A stretch of DNA of 64,000 nt, from assembly GCF_016862935.1 (NCBI RefSeq), contig NZ_BONX01000035.1, forward strand, positions 186,001 through 250,000, read 5' to 3'. The DNA is from Plantactinospora mayteni. Its GTDB lineage: Bacteria > Actinomycetota > Actinomycetes > Mycobacteriales > Micromonosporaceae. Shown piece by piece: positions 23,987-32,856 of the stretch. The notes under the pieces are model-generated. The model searched no databases, had not been told where the DNA came from, and saw only the letters and a list, made by a program, of their open reading frames with translations. The position numbers and the translations under genes are program-made. How positions within the stretch are numbered: position 1 is the stretch's first letter; each line of letters starts with the position of its first letter.

Positions 23987-26587
23987 ATGCGAATTCCTGT
24001 TTCCTGGCTGCGCGAGCACGTCGAGCTGCCCGCCGAGCTGAGCCCCGAGGAGCTGGACCAGGCCCTGGTCGAGCTCGGCGTCGAGGTCGAGTCCATCGTG
24101 GACCTGCGGAGCACCGTCACCGGGTCGCTGGTGGTCGGCGAGGTGCTGGAGATCGAGGAGCTGACCGGGTTCAAGAAGCCGATCCGGTTCGTCCGGGTCG
24201 ACGTCGGCGCCGCGAACGGGACCGGCGAGCCGCAGGAGATCGTCTGCGGGGCGTCCAACTTCGCGGTCGGCGACCGGGTGGTGGTGATCCTGCCCGGCGG
24301 CGTACTGCCGGGCGGGTTCGCGATCGGCGCCCGGAAGACGTACGGGCGGAACTCGAACGGGATGATCTGCTCGGTCCGGGAGCTGGGTATCGGCGACGAC
24401 CACGCGGGCATCCTGGTGCTGCCCGAGGACGTGCCGGCCAAGCCCGGTGACGACGCGCGGCCGGTGGTCGGGCTCGACGACGTGGTCGTCGAGGTGGAGA
24501 TCACCCCGGACCGGGGGTACGCGCTGTCCGTACGCGGCCTGGCCCGGGAGCTGTCGCACGCCTTCGAGGTGCCGTTCCGGGACCCGGGGCTGGCAGCCGC
24601 GCCCGGTGCGACGGCGGAGCCGGCGTACCCGGTCCGGGTGGTCGACACCGTCGGCTGTGACCGGTTCGCCGCCAGGGTGGTCCGGGGGATCGACCCGGCC
24701 GCCGAGTCGCCGATCTGGATGCGGCAGCGGCTCACCCACGCCGGCATCCGGACCATCTCGCTGCCGGTCGACATCACCAACTACCTGATGCTGGAGCTGG
24801 GCCAGCCGATGCACGCCTTCGACCTGGGCGCGCTCCGGGGCGAGTTGGTGGTCCGCCGGGCGGTGCCGGGGGAGCGGCTGACCACCCTGGACGGGGTCGA
24901 CCGGGCGCTCGACCCAGAGGACCTGGTGATCTGTGACGCCGGCCTGCCCGGCGGGGTGGCCGGCGACGGCGGCGGGGTGCCGATCTCGCTGGCCGCCGTG
25001 ATGGGCGGTGAGACCAGCGAGGTCGCCGACAGCACCGTCGACGTGCTCTTCGAGGCGGCGCACTGGGACCCGGTGGTGGTCGGCCGGACGGCCCGCCGGC
25101 ACCGGCTGTTCAGCGAGGCCGCCAAGCGCTGGGAGCGGGGCGTCGACCCGGCCCTGCCGCTGGTCGCGCTGGAGCGGGCGGTCGAGCTGCTCACCACGTA
25201 CGGGGGTGGCGCGGCCGGCGCCGAGGTGCTGGACGTCGACCACGTCAGCCCGCCGCACCGGATCGTGATCGACGCCGACCTGCCGGCCCGGCGCGCCGGG
25301 GTGCCGTACGAGCCGGCCCGGGTGGTGGCGCTGCTGGAGCGGGTCGGCTGCGCGGTGGCGCTCGGCGACGGGCGGAGCGTGGCCGGCAACGGGCGGGCCG
25401 GCACCGGCAACGGGCCCGGGGGGCGGCACGCGAGCGGGCCGGAGACCCTGGTGGTGACCCCGCCGACCTGGCGGCCGGACCTCACCGACCCGGCGGACCT
25501 GGTCGAGGAGGTGATCCGGCTGGACGGCTACGACAAGGTGCCGTCCGTGCTGCCGGTCGCCCCGCCCGGCCGAGGGCTGACCCCGGAGCAGCGGCGGCGC
25601 CGCTCGGTGAGTCGTACCCTCGCCGAGGGCGGCTTCGTCGAGTCGCTCTCCCCGCCGTTCGTCTCCGCGGAGCTGTTCGACCGGCTCGGCCTGCCCGCCG
25701 ACGACCCGCGCCGCAGCGCGGTACGGCTGGCCAACCCGCTGGCGGACACCGAGCCGCTGATGCGGACCATGCTGCTCGGCACCCTGCTCGGCACGCTGCG
25801 GCGCAACCTCGGGCGGGGCCACCGCGACGTGGCGCTCTACGAGATCGGCATGGTCTTCCTGCCCCGTCCCCGGACCGCCCCGCCGCCCGCGATGGGGGTG
25901 GAGCACCGGCCGAGCGACGAGGAGTTCCAGGCCGCCGACGCCGCCCTGCCGGACCAGCCGTGGCGGGTTGCCGCGGTGCGCAGCGGCGAGGTGGAGCAGG
26001 CCGGCTGGTGGGGCCCGGGTCGCCCGGCCGGCTGGGCGGACGCGGTGGAGGCGGGCCGGGACGTGCTGGCCGCCGCCGGCATCCCCGGCGACCGGGTGGT
26101 GGTCCGGCAGGCCGGGTACGCGCCCTGGCACCCGGGCCGGTGCGCCGAGTTCCGGGTCGACGACGCGCTGGTCGGGCACGCCGGGGAGCTGCATCCGGCG
26201 GTACTGGCCGAGCTGGACCTGCCGCCCCGGACCAGTGCCCTGGAGATCGACCTGGACGCCCTGCCGTCCGCCCCGGTGGTGCCGGCACCCCGGATCTCCG
26301 GCTACCCGCCCGCGCTGATCGACGTGGCGCTGGTGCTGGACGCCGGCGTACCGGCCGACGAGGTGGGCCGGGCGCTGGCCGAGGGCGCCGGCGAGCTGCT
26401 GGAGTCGATCCGGCTCTTCGACGTGTACGAAGCGGAGCAGTTGGGGCAGGGGCGCCGGTCGCTGGCGTACAAGCTGGTGTTCCGGGCGCCGGACCGGACG
26501 CTGACCGGCGAGGAGGCGGTGGCCGCCCGGGACGCGGCGGTGGCCGAGGCGGCCCGCCGGTTCGGGGCGGTGCTCCGGGGCGCCTGA
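23987..26587 (+). CDS. pheT: Phenylalanine--tRNA ligase beta subunit
   Basis: An 866-residue subunit, slightly longer than usual because of Gly-rich inserts. Domains in order: N-terminal EMAP-type tRNA-binding domain (residues 40-160, EIVCGASNFAVGDRV), B3/B4 editing domain (about 215-400, LELGQPMHAFDL), B5 DNA-binding-like domain (about 425-510, with the insert NGRAGTGNGPGGRH), the catalytic-like core (TEPLMRTMLLGTLLGTLRRN), and the C-terminal ferredoxin-fold anticodon-binding domain (SGYPPALIDVALVLDAGVPA to the end). ATG 23987 is the first start and lies 3 nt after the small intercistronic frame. Confidence 0.95.
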   Translation: MRIPVSWLREHVELPAELSPEELDQALVELGVEVESIVDLRSTVTGSLVVGEVLEIEELTGFKKPIRFVRVDVGAANGTGEPQEIVCGASNFAVGDRVVVILPGGVLPGGFAIGARKTYGRNSNGMICSVRELGIGDDHAGILVLPEDVPAKPGDDARPVVGLDDVVVEVEITPDRGYALSVRGLARELSHAFEVPFRDPGLAAAPGATAEPAYPVRVVDTVGCDRFAARVVRGIDPAAESPIWMRQRLTHAGIRTISLPVDITNYLMLELGQPMHAFDLGALRGELVVRRAVPGERLTTLDGVDRALDPEDLVICDAGLPGGVAGDGGGVPISLAAVMGGETSEVADSTVDVLFEAAHWDPVVVGRTARRHRLFSEAAKRWERGVDPALPLVALERAVELLTTYGGGAAGAEVLDVDHVSPPHRIVIDADLPARRAGVPYEPARVVALLERVGCAVALGDGRSVAGNGRAGTGNGPGGRHASGPETLVVTPPTWRPDLTDPADLVEEVIRLDGYDKVPSVLPVAPPGRGLTPEQRRRRSVSRTLAEGGFVESLSPPFVSAELFDRLGLPADDPRRSAVRLANPLADTEPLMRTMLLGTLLGTLRRNLGRGHRDVALYEIGMVFLPRPRTAPPPAMGVEHRPSDEEFQAADAALPDQPWRVAAVRSGEVEQAGWWGPGRPAGWADAVEAGRDVLAAAGIPGDRVVVRQAGYAPWHPGRCAEFRVDDALVGHAGELHPAVLAELDLPPRTSALEIDLDALPSAPVVPAPRISGYPPALIDVALVLDAGVPADEVGRALAEGAGELLESIRLFDVYEAEQLGQGRRSLAYKLVFRAPDRTLTGEEAVAARDAAVAEAARRFGAVLRGA

Positions 26588-26621
26588 CCGGGAGCGGGAC
26601 TCCTTCTGGATGGTCGATCGT

Positions 26622-26647
26622 GGCCGTCGCGCTCCGGCGCGGCGGCC
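26622..26647 (+). terminator. Hairpin after pheT
   Basis: GGCCGTCGCGC (26622-26632) pairs with GCGCGGCGGCC (26637-26647) through one T-G pair; the loop is TCCG. It lies 35 nt after the pheT stop and has no T-tract, as is common in high-GC actinobacteria. Confidence 0.6.
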
Positions 26648-26859
26648 ACGCCCGTCTCCGGCGGCAGGATGCGGGCCGGTCTCTTCGGCTGGCTGAACGC
26701 GAGCCGCCCCCGCGGGTACCGTCGTCGGGGCGACCGGCCCGGCGCAGCGAGCCCGTCCGGTTTTCGCGGATCTTGTACCCTACGGTCTCGCGGAAGACGT
26801 CCCGGGGTACGCCGTGCCGCGCCACCCCGGTCGTCACTGTCCGGATAGGAAGATCGAAC

Positions 26860-27942
26860 GTGACGTCGAACCCAACCAGGTGGTCCGCCCTGCTCAAGCC
26901 GTTCCGGATCTGGGGTCCGGTGCTCGTCCTGCTGCTGGTGGTGGCCGGAGCCGGGACGTACGTGACGCTCGGCCTGCGCCCGTCGCCCACCTCGCCGTCC
27001 CGGCCGGTGCTGGTCTCCAGCGGCGACTGGGCCCCGTTCGTCGGCCCGGAGCTGCCCGACGGCGGCCCGGTCACCGAGTTGGTGGTCGAGGTGCTCAACC
27101 GGTCCGGCTACCGCCCCGAGATCAGGTACACCTCCTGGTCGCTGGCCGAGGAGCAGGTCCGCTCGGGTGCCACCGTCGGGATGTTCCCGCTGGTGGGAAG
27201 CGAGTCCCGGCGGGCGGACCTGCTGCTGTCGGACCCGCTCGTCGACTTCGAGTACGTGCTCTTCTACGACCGCCGGGCCGGCCAGCCGACAGTCTCCTCG
27301 GCCGCCGAGCTGGGCGCGCTGCGGGTCGGCGGCATCACCGGGTACGACTACTGGGACGAGTTGGAGTCCGCCGTCACCGACCTGGTGGAGTTCCCGTCCA
27401 CACTGGAGGGGTTCCGGGCGCTGGCCGACGGCCGGATCGACCTGCTCGCCGAGGGGCTGCTCCCCGGCCAGGCGGCGCTGGCCGACCCCTCCTTCGCCGG
27501 AGACGTCGGCGACTTCGGCCACCTCCCGGGCGACGACCCACTGATCCACTCCGTCGAGGGGCTGTACTTCATGATGGCGGACAGTGCCGAGGCGGCCACG
27601 GTGATGCGGGAGTTCAACCAGGTGCTCGCAGAGCTACGCCAGACCGAGGAGTACGCGGAGATCGTTGCCGAACTCAGCCCGTCCGGGCAGCGGGAGGTGA
27701 CCCTCGACCCGGTCGGCGGCAGCGGGTTGGTGGAGTTGCTGGACGAGCGCGGCAGGCTGGTGCTGCTCGCCCCGCAGGGGACCCGGGCGCAGGTGCTCGA
27801 CTGGCCGACGGAGTTCGTCGACCGGGCCGGCCCGACCCCGGGGCGGATCCTGGTCGAGGTGAAGCTGACCAACGGGCCGGGACAGGGGCGGGTACTGCAC
27901 GTCGACGCCCGGGCGCTGCGGCTGGGAGCGGTGGGCCGATGA
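26860..27942 (+). CDS. Membrane-anchored solute-binding-like protein (family 3 fold)
   Basis: A 360-residue protein from GTG 26860, with AGGA 9 nt upstream. Residues 15-40 (WGPVLVLLLVVAGAGTYVTL) form an uncleaved signal anchor. The rest resembles family 3 amino-acid-binding proteins: VLVSSGDWAPFVGPELPDGG, VVEVLNRSGYRPEIRYTSW, LLLSDPLVDFEYVLFYD and ALADGRIDLLAEG. A C-terminal domain of about 90 residues is extra. No permease or ATPase is adjacent; instead the stop overlaps the next start (ATGA, 27939-27942), so it may be a sensory or accessory protein for the unknown membrane protein that follows. Confidence 0.65.
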   Translation: MTSNPTRWSALLKPFRIWGPVLVLLLVVAGAGTYVTLGLRPSPTSPSRPVLVSSGDWAPFVGPELPDGGPVTELVVEVLNRSGYRPEIRYTSWSLAEEQVRSGATVGMFPLVGSESRRADLLLSDPLVDFEYVLFYDRRAGQPTVSSAAELGALRVGGITGYDYWDELESAVTDLVEFPSTLEGFRALADGRIDLLAEGLLPGQAALADPSFAGDVGDFGHLPGDDPLIHSVEGLYFMMADSAEAATVMREFNQVLAELRQTEEYAEIVAELSPSGQREVTLDPVGGSGLVELLDERGRLVLLAPQGTRAQVLDWPTEFVDRAGPTPGRILVEVKLTNGPGQGRVLHVDARALRLGAVGR

Positions 27943-29396
27943 CGCAGTTGCGGATCCTCGCGCCGGTGGTGGTCGACTACTACGCCGTACCCGGATCGGC
28001 GCTGCGCGATCCCGAGGCGCACGCGCGGTTCTGGGCCGAGCGGGAGTCGGACCTGGACGCCCTGCTGCCCCGGCTGGCGCCGCAGGGCCCGGCGGAGGTT
28101 GCCGAGCCGGCGCCCGGGACGGATGCGGCGTCGGCGCCCGCCGGACCGCCGCCGGTGGTCGTGCTGAAGCACACCCGGCCGCGCAGTTCGCTGAACCTCT
28201 ACCGCAGCATCAGCGCACACGCGGCGGAGCGGACCCTGCATGTGCTGACCGGCCGGCTCCGCCCCGAGCACCTGTCCGAGCGCCCCGGTGACCCGCGGTG
28301 GTCCGGGCTCGTGGAGATCAGCTTCCGGCTCTACGACCACGGCCTGATGCTGCTGGAGATGCTGGCCGAGGTGGACCCGTGGTTGACCGGGCCGACCGAC
28401 CGACTGCCGGCCCGGCTCGACGAGTTGCAGGCCCGGGCGGTGGAGCTGGGTGAGCGGACGGCCCGGGAGGTCGTCCGGCGGTATCTGGATCCGGTGCTCG
28501 CGCTGCTGCGCGCGGCGGACCGGGACGAGGCGGTACTGCACGCGGCCACCCCGGCGGACGACCCGGTGACGGCGGAGTTCGGCGAGGTGCTCTGGGTGAC
28601 CCGCAGTCTGGTGGTCGACCCGTCCGGGCCGGGTGCCGAGGAGATGACCCGGCACTGGGTCAAGGACGTCGTCACCGGCGACGACCGGGCCCCGGCGGAC
28701 CGGCTGCTCGACGGCGACCTCGACCACCTGGTCCGCTGGCTGAACTACCTCTTCCTGGACCGGACCGGTGCGGGTGCCCGGATGCTGCCCGGCGACCCGT
28801 TCCGGGACCAGTGGGAGGCGCTGCGCTACGCCCAGGTGTTCTACGGCGTACTGGAGCGGATCGACGCCCGGCTGTCGAGGATCCTCGCCGACTCGGCGGC
28901 GGCCGGCTCCCGCTGGGAACTGGAGCGGCTCAAGGGGCAGTTGACCCGGTTGAGCCAGCGGGCCGAGCTGATCATCATGGAGCGCCAGGACCTGTCGAAG
29001 TACCTCAAGCGGGCGGTACGGGTCGAGATGGACGCGATCCTCGACTTCTGGGACTACGAGAAGCTGCTGGAGCAGCCGGTCCACTTCAAGATCGAACTCT
29101 GTGGCCGGCGGCTGGCCGAGCTGGCCGCCCGGCGTACGGCCCGGTCGGCGATGTTCACCGACCTGATCCTGCTCGGCATCGCCATGACCTCGATCCTCGG
29201 TACGGCGCTCGCGGTGACCGAGTTCGGCCGCTCCATCGCCAGCGATCCGGAGATGGCCGCCTACGACCTCGGCCGCTCCGCCCTGGTGGCCTGGGTCGCC
29301 TCGCAGCCGGCGGACGCGATCCTGATCACCTCCGGGGTGGTCTCCGCGCTGCTGGTCATCGTGTACCTGTTCTTCCGGCGGGACCGCAGTGCGTGA
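27939..29396 (+). CDS. Uncharacterised membrane protein with two C-terminal helices
   Basis: A 485-residue protein I cannot place in a family. Residues 1-330 are soluble and helical, and residues 330-400 are strongly coiled-coil (WELERLKGQLTRLSQRAELI). Two transmembrane helices lie near the end (FTDLILLGIAMTSILGTALA and ILITSGVVSALLVIVYLFF), with a short basic tail. This layout recalls CorA-type channels, but there is no GMN motif. It is coupled to the solute-binding-like gene upstream and followed at 36 nt by an MFS gene. Confidence 0.6.
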   Translation: MTQLRILAPVVVDYYAVPGSALRDPEAHARFWAERESDLDALLPRLAPQGPAEVAEPAPGTDAASAPAGPPPVVVLKHTRPRSSLNLYRSISAHAAERTLHVLTGRLRPEHLSERPGDPRWSGLVEISFRLYDHGLMLLEMLAEVDPWLTGPTDRLPARLDELQARAVELGERTAREVVRRYLDPVLALLRAADRDEAVLHAATPADDPVTAEFGEVLWVTRSLVVDPSGPGAEEMTRHWVKDVVTGDDRAPADRLLDGDLDHLVRWLNYLFLDRTGAGARMLPGDPFRDQWEALRYAQVFYGVLERIDARLSRILADSAAAGSRWELERLKGQLTRLSQRAELIIMERQDLSKYLKRAVRVEMDAILDFWDYEKLLEQPVHFKIELCGRRLAELAARRTARSAMFTDLILLGIAMTSILGTALAVTEFGRSIASDPEMAAYDLGRSALVAWVASQPADAILITSGVVSALLVIVYLFFRRDRSA

Positions 29397-29432
29397 CGGC
29401 GGGGCGCACGTGGTGAAACGCGGCCGACCCGG

Positions 29433-30737
29433 ATGAGGCAGGCGCTGCGCAGCCGGGCGATCCGCACCTTCGCGGTCACCCAGTTCCTGCTGGAGGTCCA
29501 GTTCTGGTTTCCGATCTGGCTGATCTACCTGCTGGACCTCGGCTTTCCGCTGGCGACCGCGGTACTCGCCGACGGGGTGTTCCGGATCGTCTCGGTGGCC
29601 TGCGAGTTTCCGGTGGGTGTGCTCGCGGACCGGATCGGGCGGCGCCGGGCGTACCTGACGCTGGCCGGGGGCGCGGTGCTGACGTTCGCGGCGATCTCAC
29701 AGGTCCGGACCGTCCAGATGCTCTTCGCCGCCTGGGTGCTCTGGGCCGTACTCTGGGCGCTCACCTCCGGGGCGGCCAGCGCCTACCTCTACGAACTCTG
29801 CGTACAGGACGAGTTGGAGATCAGTCCGGCCCGGGCCTTCGGGCTGATCCGGGCGGTGGGCAGCGGCAGCGTACTGCTCTCGCTGCTCGCCGCCGGCTAT
29901 CTGTACAAGATGGACCCGACGTTGCCGTTCACCGTCACCGCCGGCCTGGCCGCGCTGGCGTTCCTGCTCGCACTGACCCTGCCGGAGATCTCCGGATCAC
30001 GGGTCGCCAGCACGCTCTCCTCGGTGGTCGCCGACATCCGGGCCGCGGCGGCCGACGTGCGGCTGCGCCGGGCCGTGTGGCTGGGGGTACTACTGCTCCT
30101 GTTCGGCTGGAGCGCCCGGATCCTGTTCCAGCCGCTGGCCCTGGAACTGGGCCTCTCCGCACAGCTCACCGGCTGGATGTACGCGGCCTTCGCCGCCGCC
30201 TCGGTACTCGGCGGCCTGCTGGCCGGGTACGTGTCGGTGCCACGTCGGCGGCTCGCGCTGACCGTGTCGTTCCTGCTCGTGCTCGGCACCCTGGTCGCGG
30301 TGAGCCAGGCGGAGTGGCTCGGCCCGTTCCTGTTCCTGCCGGTGATGGGCTTCGGCTACGCGCTCGGCATGACGGTGCTGGAGGTACTCACCAACGAGGT
30401 CACCTCGCGTCGGGTCCGCGCCCTGGTCTTCGGGGTGGTCGCCAGCCTGGCCGGGATCGGCATCGCGGTCGCCCGTCCCGCCCTCGGGATCCTCTCCGAG
30501 CGGCGCTCCACACCGTTCGCGGCCGGGGTGTGGGCCGGCATCGGCGTCGGACTGGTGCTCCTGGCGGTGTGGCAGATCCGCAGGCTGCGGCCGGAGCCCG
30601 ATGGTTCGGCGCGGGGACTGCACTCGGCCGACCGACCGCCGGTGCCGGATCGGCGACCGGGGGAGCAGGTGACCGGCGGGACCGCCGAGCGGCGGGATCC
30701 GGCGGAGCACACCGGCCGACCACTCCCGGACCGGTGA
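29433..30737 (+). CDS. MFS transporter
   Basis: A 434-residue protein with twelve predicted helices. The loop between helices 2 and 3 has the MFS motif in the form GVLADRIGRRRAYLT. The opening MRQALRSRAIRTFAVTQFLL is of the drug/sugar exporter type. A hydrophilic tail of about 55 residues follows the last helix. The substrate is unknown. It is the third gene of the run beginning at 26860 and is probably cotranscribed. A hydrophilic gap of about 260 bp without clear features follows. Confidence 0.8.
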   Translation: MRQALRSRAIRTFAVTQFLLEVQFWFPIWLIYLLDLGFPLATAVLADGVFRIVSVACEFPVGVLADRIGRRRAYLTLAGGAVLTFAAISQVRTVQMLFAAWVLWAVLWALTSGAASAYLYELCVQDELEISPARAFGLIRAVGSGSVLLSLLAAGYLYKMDPTLPFTVTAGLAALAFLLALTLPEISGSRVASTLSSVVADIRAAAADVRLRRAVWLGVLLLLFGWSARILFQPLALELGLSAQLTGWMYAAFAAASVLGGLLAGYVSVPRRRLALTVSFLLVLGTLVAVSQAEWLGPFLFLPVMGFGYALGMTVLEVLTNEVTSRRVRALVFGVVASLAGIGIAVARPALGILSERRSTPFAAGVWAGIGVGLVLLAVWQIRRLRPEPDGSARGLHSADRPPVPDRRPGEQVTGGTAERRDPAEHTGRPLPDR

Positions 30738-30998
30738 GCGTCGGCGGGCGGGCATGGCGGCCGTCGGCGGGCGGGCTGGTGGCCGTCGACCGGATCGTGC
30801 GGCCGACGTCTCGGGCTGGGGAGCCTGGACCACGACCATGTGACACCGCACACCACCCGCCAGGACGGGGGAGCGGCTCACCAGTACCGTCGGCGAGTTC
30901 CGCAGGGCTGGGCGGCCCGCCCGGGACATCGAGGAATGGACATCTCGCCGTCGATGCTGAAGGATCTGCCTCGCACACGACCTTCGGGGGGTTACGGG

Positions 30999-31379
30999 GT
31001 GGAGAGTCGTCGACTGCGCGCGCTCGGGTACGGCGTGCTGCTGGTCCTACTGCTGACGGGTGGCTGCCGCGGGGCGGGGGTCAACACCTCGCCGGAGGCG
31101 TGCAACGACGCCCGGGCCCTGCTCGGCCAGTTCCACGGCCTGCGAGGCTCGGCGGAAGAGGTCCGGGCCACCCAGATCGAAGCCATGCAGCCCGAGCTGG
31201 CGAAGGTGGCGGAGTCGGCGGACGGCGACGTGAAGGGCGCGATCCAGGGCCTGGTCGACGCCATCGAGTCCGCCGGCATCGACTCCAGTCAGCCGGCCGC
31301 CACGCTCCGGCCGAAGCTGGCCGAGTTCGACACGGCGTTCGAGAAGGTCCGGCAGGAGTTCGACGAGGTCTGCGACTGA
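30999..31379 (+). CDS. Small lipoprotein
   Basis: A 126-residue protein from GTG 30999. A lipoprotein signal (RALGYGVLLVLLLTGGC, Cys at about residue 23) is followed by a helical domain (EACNDARALLGQFHGLRGSA and FDTAFEKVRQEFDEVCD) with one cysteine at each end that could form a disulfide. Longer in-frame starts at 30840 and 30936 would put the signal inside the protein and are unlikely. Function unknown. Confidence 0.65.
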   Translation: MESRRLRALGYGVLLVLLLTGGCRGAGVNTSPEACNDARALLGQFHGLRGSAEEVRATQIEAMQPELAKVAESADGDVKGAIQGLVDAIESAGIDSSQPAATLRPKLAEFDTAFEKVRQEFDEVCD

Positions 31380-31505
31380 CGCCCGTCCGGTCGGCGCCGA
31401 GGGCGGGGACGGGGCGCCGTGACCGTCGCCGACGACCTCCCGGTCGAACCCACTAGGCTCGGTTGATCGGCGGCCCGGGAGCGGGCCCTCAGATCGGGAG
31501 ACCAG

Positions 31506-32720
31506 GTGGAGAGCCGTGCCACGGTGCTCATCGACCTCGGCGACGATCGCGGCCTTCCCGACGTCGAAACGCCGCCTTCGCCCGGGTCGCGCCGGGTCTC
31601 GGTGCGCTGGCTGGCGGGGCTGCTCTCCGGTCTGCTGGTGCTCTTCGGGGTCACCGCCGCCGCGCCGCCGGGCGGGGCGCTGTGGCCGGTGGGCGGTTTC
31701 GACGTACCGGCTGGGAGCACGTACTTCGTCGCCGACGACGTGTTGCTGGTCTCCGCCGCGCCGGTCGGTCGGCCGAGCACCCTCAGCGCGTACGACCTGC
31801 CGAGCGGGGACCGGCGCTGGACGGTACCGGTCAGCGTGGCCGGCCGGCACTACGCGGAGCGGGTCGGCGAGATCCTGCTCGTCGCCGAACTCGACTCGGT
31901 CGGCCGTCGTACGGTGACCGCCGCCCGGTCGGCCCGCACAGGTGCGGTGCGGTGGAGTCGACCGGGCCGGGTCATCCGGGTCGCCGGCAGTGACCTAGGG
32001 CTCGGGGTCTCCGAGGTACGCAGCGTCTCCGGCGCCGGTCGCCGGCTGGAGGGGGCGGTCGAGGCGGTGGACCTGGTCACCGGGGAGGTCCGGTGGCGGC
32101 TGCCGCTGGCGTCGACCGCGGTCGTGCAGCCGGTACCCGGCGATCCGGCCCGGGTGCTGATCGTGCACGACAACGTCACGGTGGAACTGCACGACCTTGC
32201 CACCGGTGCCCTGGTCGGTACCGGTGAACTGCCGCCGGCGGACTACGCACAGAGCAATCCCCGGGTGGTCGGCGGCCGGCTGGTACTGCGGCACCCCGCT
32301 GGGCGGCAGCCGGCGGTCAGCGGGTACGACCTGCCCGGGCTGACCCGACGGTGGACGCGGCCGGGTGACGGGATCGGTGAGGTGATCCGGGACTGCGGGG
32401 GGCTGGCCTGCCTGGACGGCGAATCGTGGGTGGTCGCGCTGGATCCGCTCAGCGGGGCGGAGCGGTGGCGCCGGGCCCGGCTCCAGGGGTGGAACTCGAT
32501 CGTCTGGTCCCCGGACATCCTGATCCGGCCCGACGTCTACGACGGCCGTTCGCTGCTGGCCGTGGCCGACGGTGCGGCGCTGCGGATCCTCGGTGCCCTG
32601 CCGGCCGGAGTGGTGGACTGCCGGGCCGGCGCGTCCGCCCTGGTCTGCCGGACGGCCCCGGACCGGCTCGGCGTGTGGCGGCTGGCCGGGCCGGGTCGAA
32701 CCCCCGCCGCTCGTCGCTGA
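31506..32720 (+). CDS. Membrane-anchored PQQ-like beta-propeller protein
   Basis: A 404-residue protein from GTG 31506 with GGGAG 5 nt upstream. A cytoplasmic stretch of 33 residues, one transmembrane helix (WLAGLLSGLLVLFGVTAAA) and an extracellular domain follow. That domain has blade repeats of the PQQ type (LSAYDLPSGDRRWTVPVSV, VDLVTGEVRWRLPL, VALDPLSGAERWRRARL). It may act as a scaffold or sensor at the cell surface; no cofactor residues can be assigned. It stands alone just before the arginine operon. Confidence 0.75.
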   Translation: MESRATVLIDLGDDRGLPDVETPPSPGSRRVSVRWLAGLLSGLLVLFGVTAAAPPGGALWPVGGFDVPAGSTYFVADDVLLVSAAPVGRPSTLSAYDLPSGDRRWTVPVSVAGRHYAERVGEILLVAELDSVGRRTVTAARSARTGAVRWSRPGRVIRVAGSDLGLGVSEVRSVSGAGRRLEGAVEAVDLVTGEVRWRLPLASTAVVQPVPGDPARVLIVHDNVTVELHDLATGALVGTGELPPADYAQSNPRVVGGRLVLRHPAGRQPAVSGYDLPGLTRRWTRPGDGIGEVIRDCGGLACLDGESWVVALDPLSGAERWRRARLQGWNSIVWSPDILIRPDVYDGRSLLAVADGAALRILGALPAGVVDCRAGASALVCRTAPDRLGVWRLAGPGRTPAARR

Positions 32721-32787
32721 CGCACCAGGGGTCGTCGACGCCGCTGCGCAACGGTGAGTTCACCTGATCGAAAGATCATTCAGTTCG

Positions 32788-32848
32788 TTGCATAGACTTG
32801 CAGTTCCGGGGGAGGCTTTGCTAGCGTGATCTCTGCATAGAAATGCGG
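32788..32848 (+). promoter_or_regulatory. argC promoter with two ARG boxes
   Basis: Two ArgR-type boxes fit the TTGCATAnnnATGCA pattern: TTGCATAGACTTGCAG (32788-32803) and CTGCATAGAAATGCGG (32833-32848). A promoter-like pair TTGCAG (32798-32803) and TAGCGT (32822-32827), 18 bp apart, places box 1 on the -35 and box 2 on the start of transcription and next to the argC ribosome-binding site (GGAGG, 32847-32851). ArgR from this same operon would repress it when arginine is plentiful. Confidence 0.75.
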
Positions 32849-32856
32849 AGGTAGGC

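Noticed and set aside
25960-27942. A 660-codon plus-strand frame from inside pheT to the binding protein
   Set aside because: Its first half is pheT read in another frame; only the part from GTG 26860 has a signal anchor and a family 3 pattern.
27939-29396. CorA magnesium channel
   Set aside because: The two C-terminal helices and coiled coil are similar in layout, but the GMN signature is absent and the soluble part does not match.
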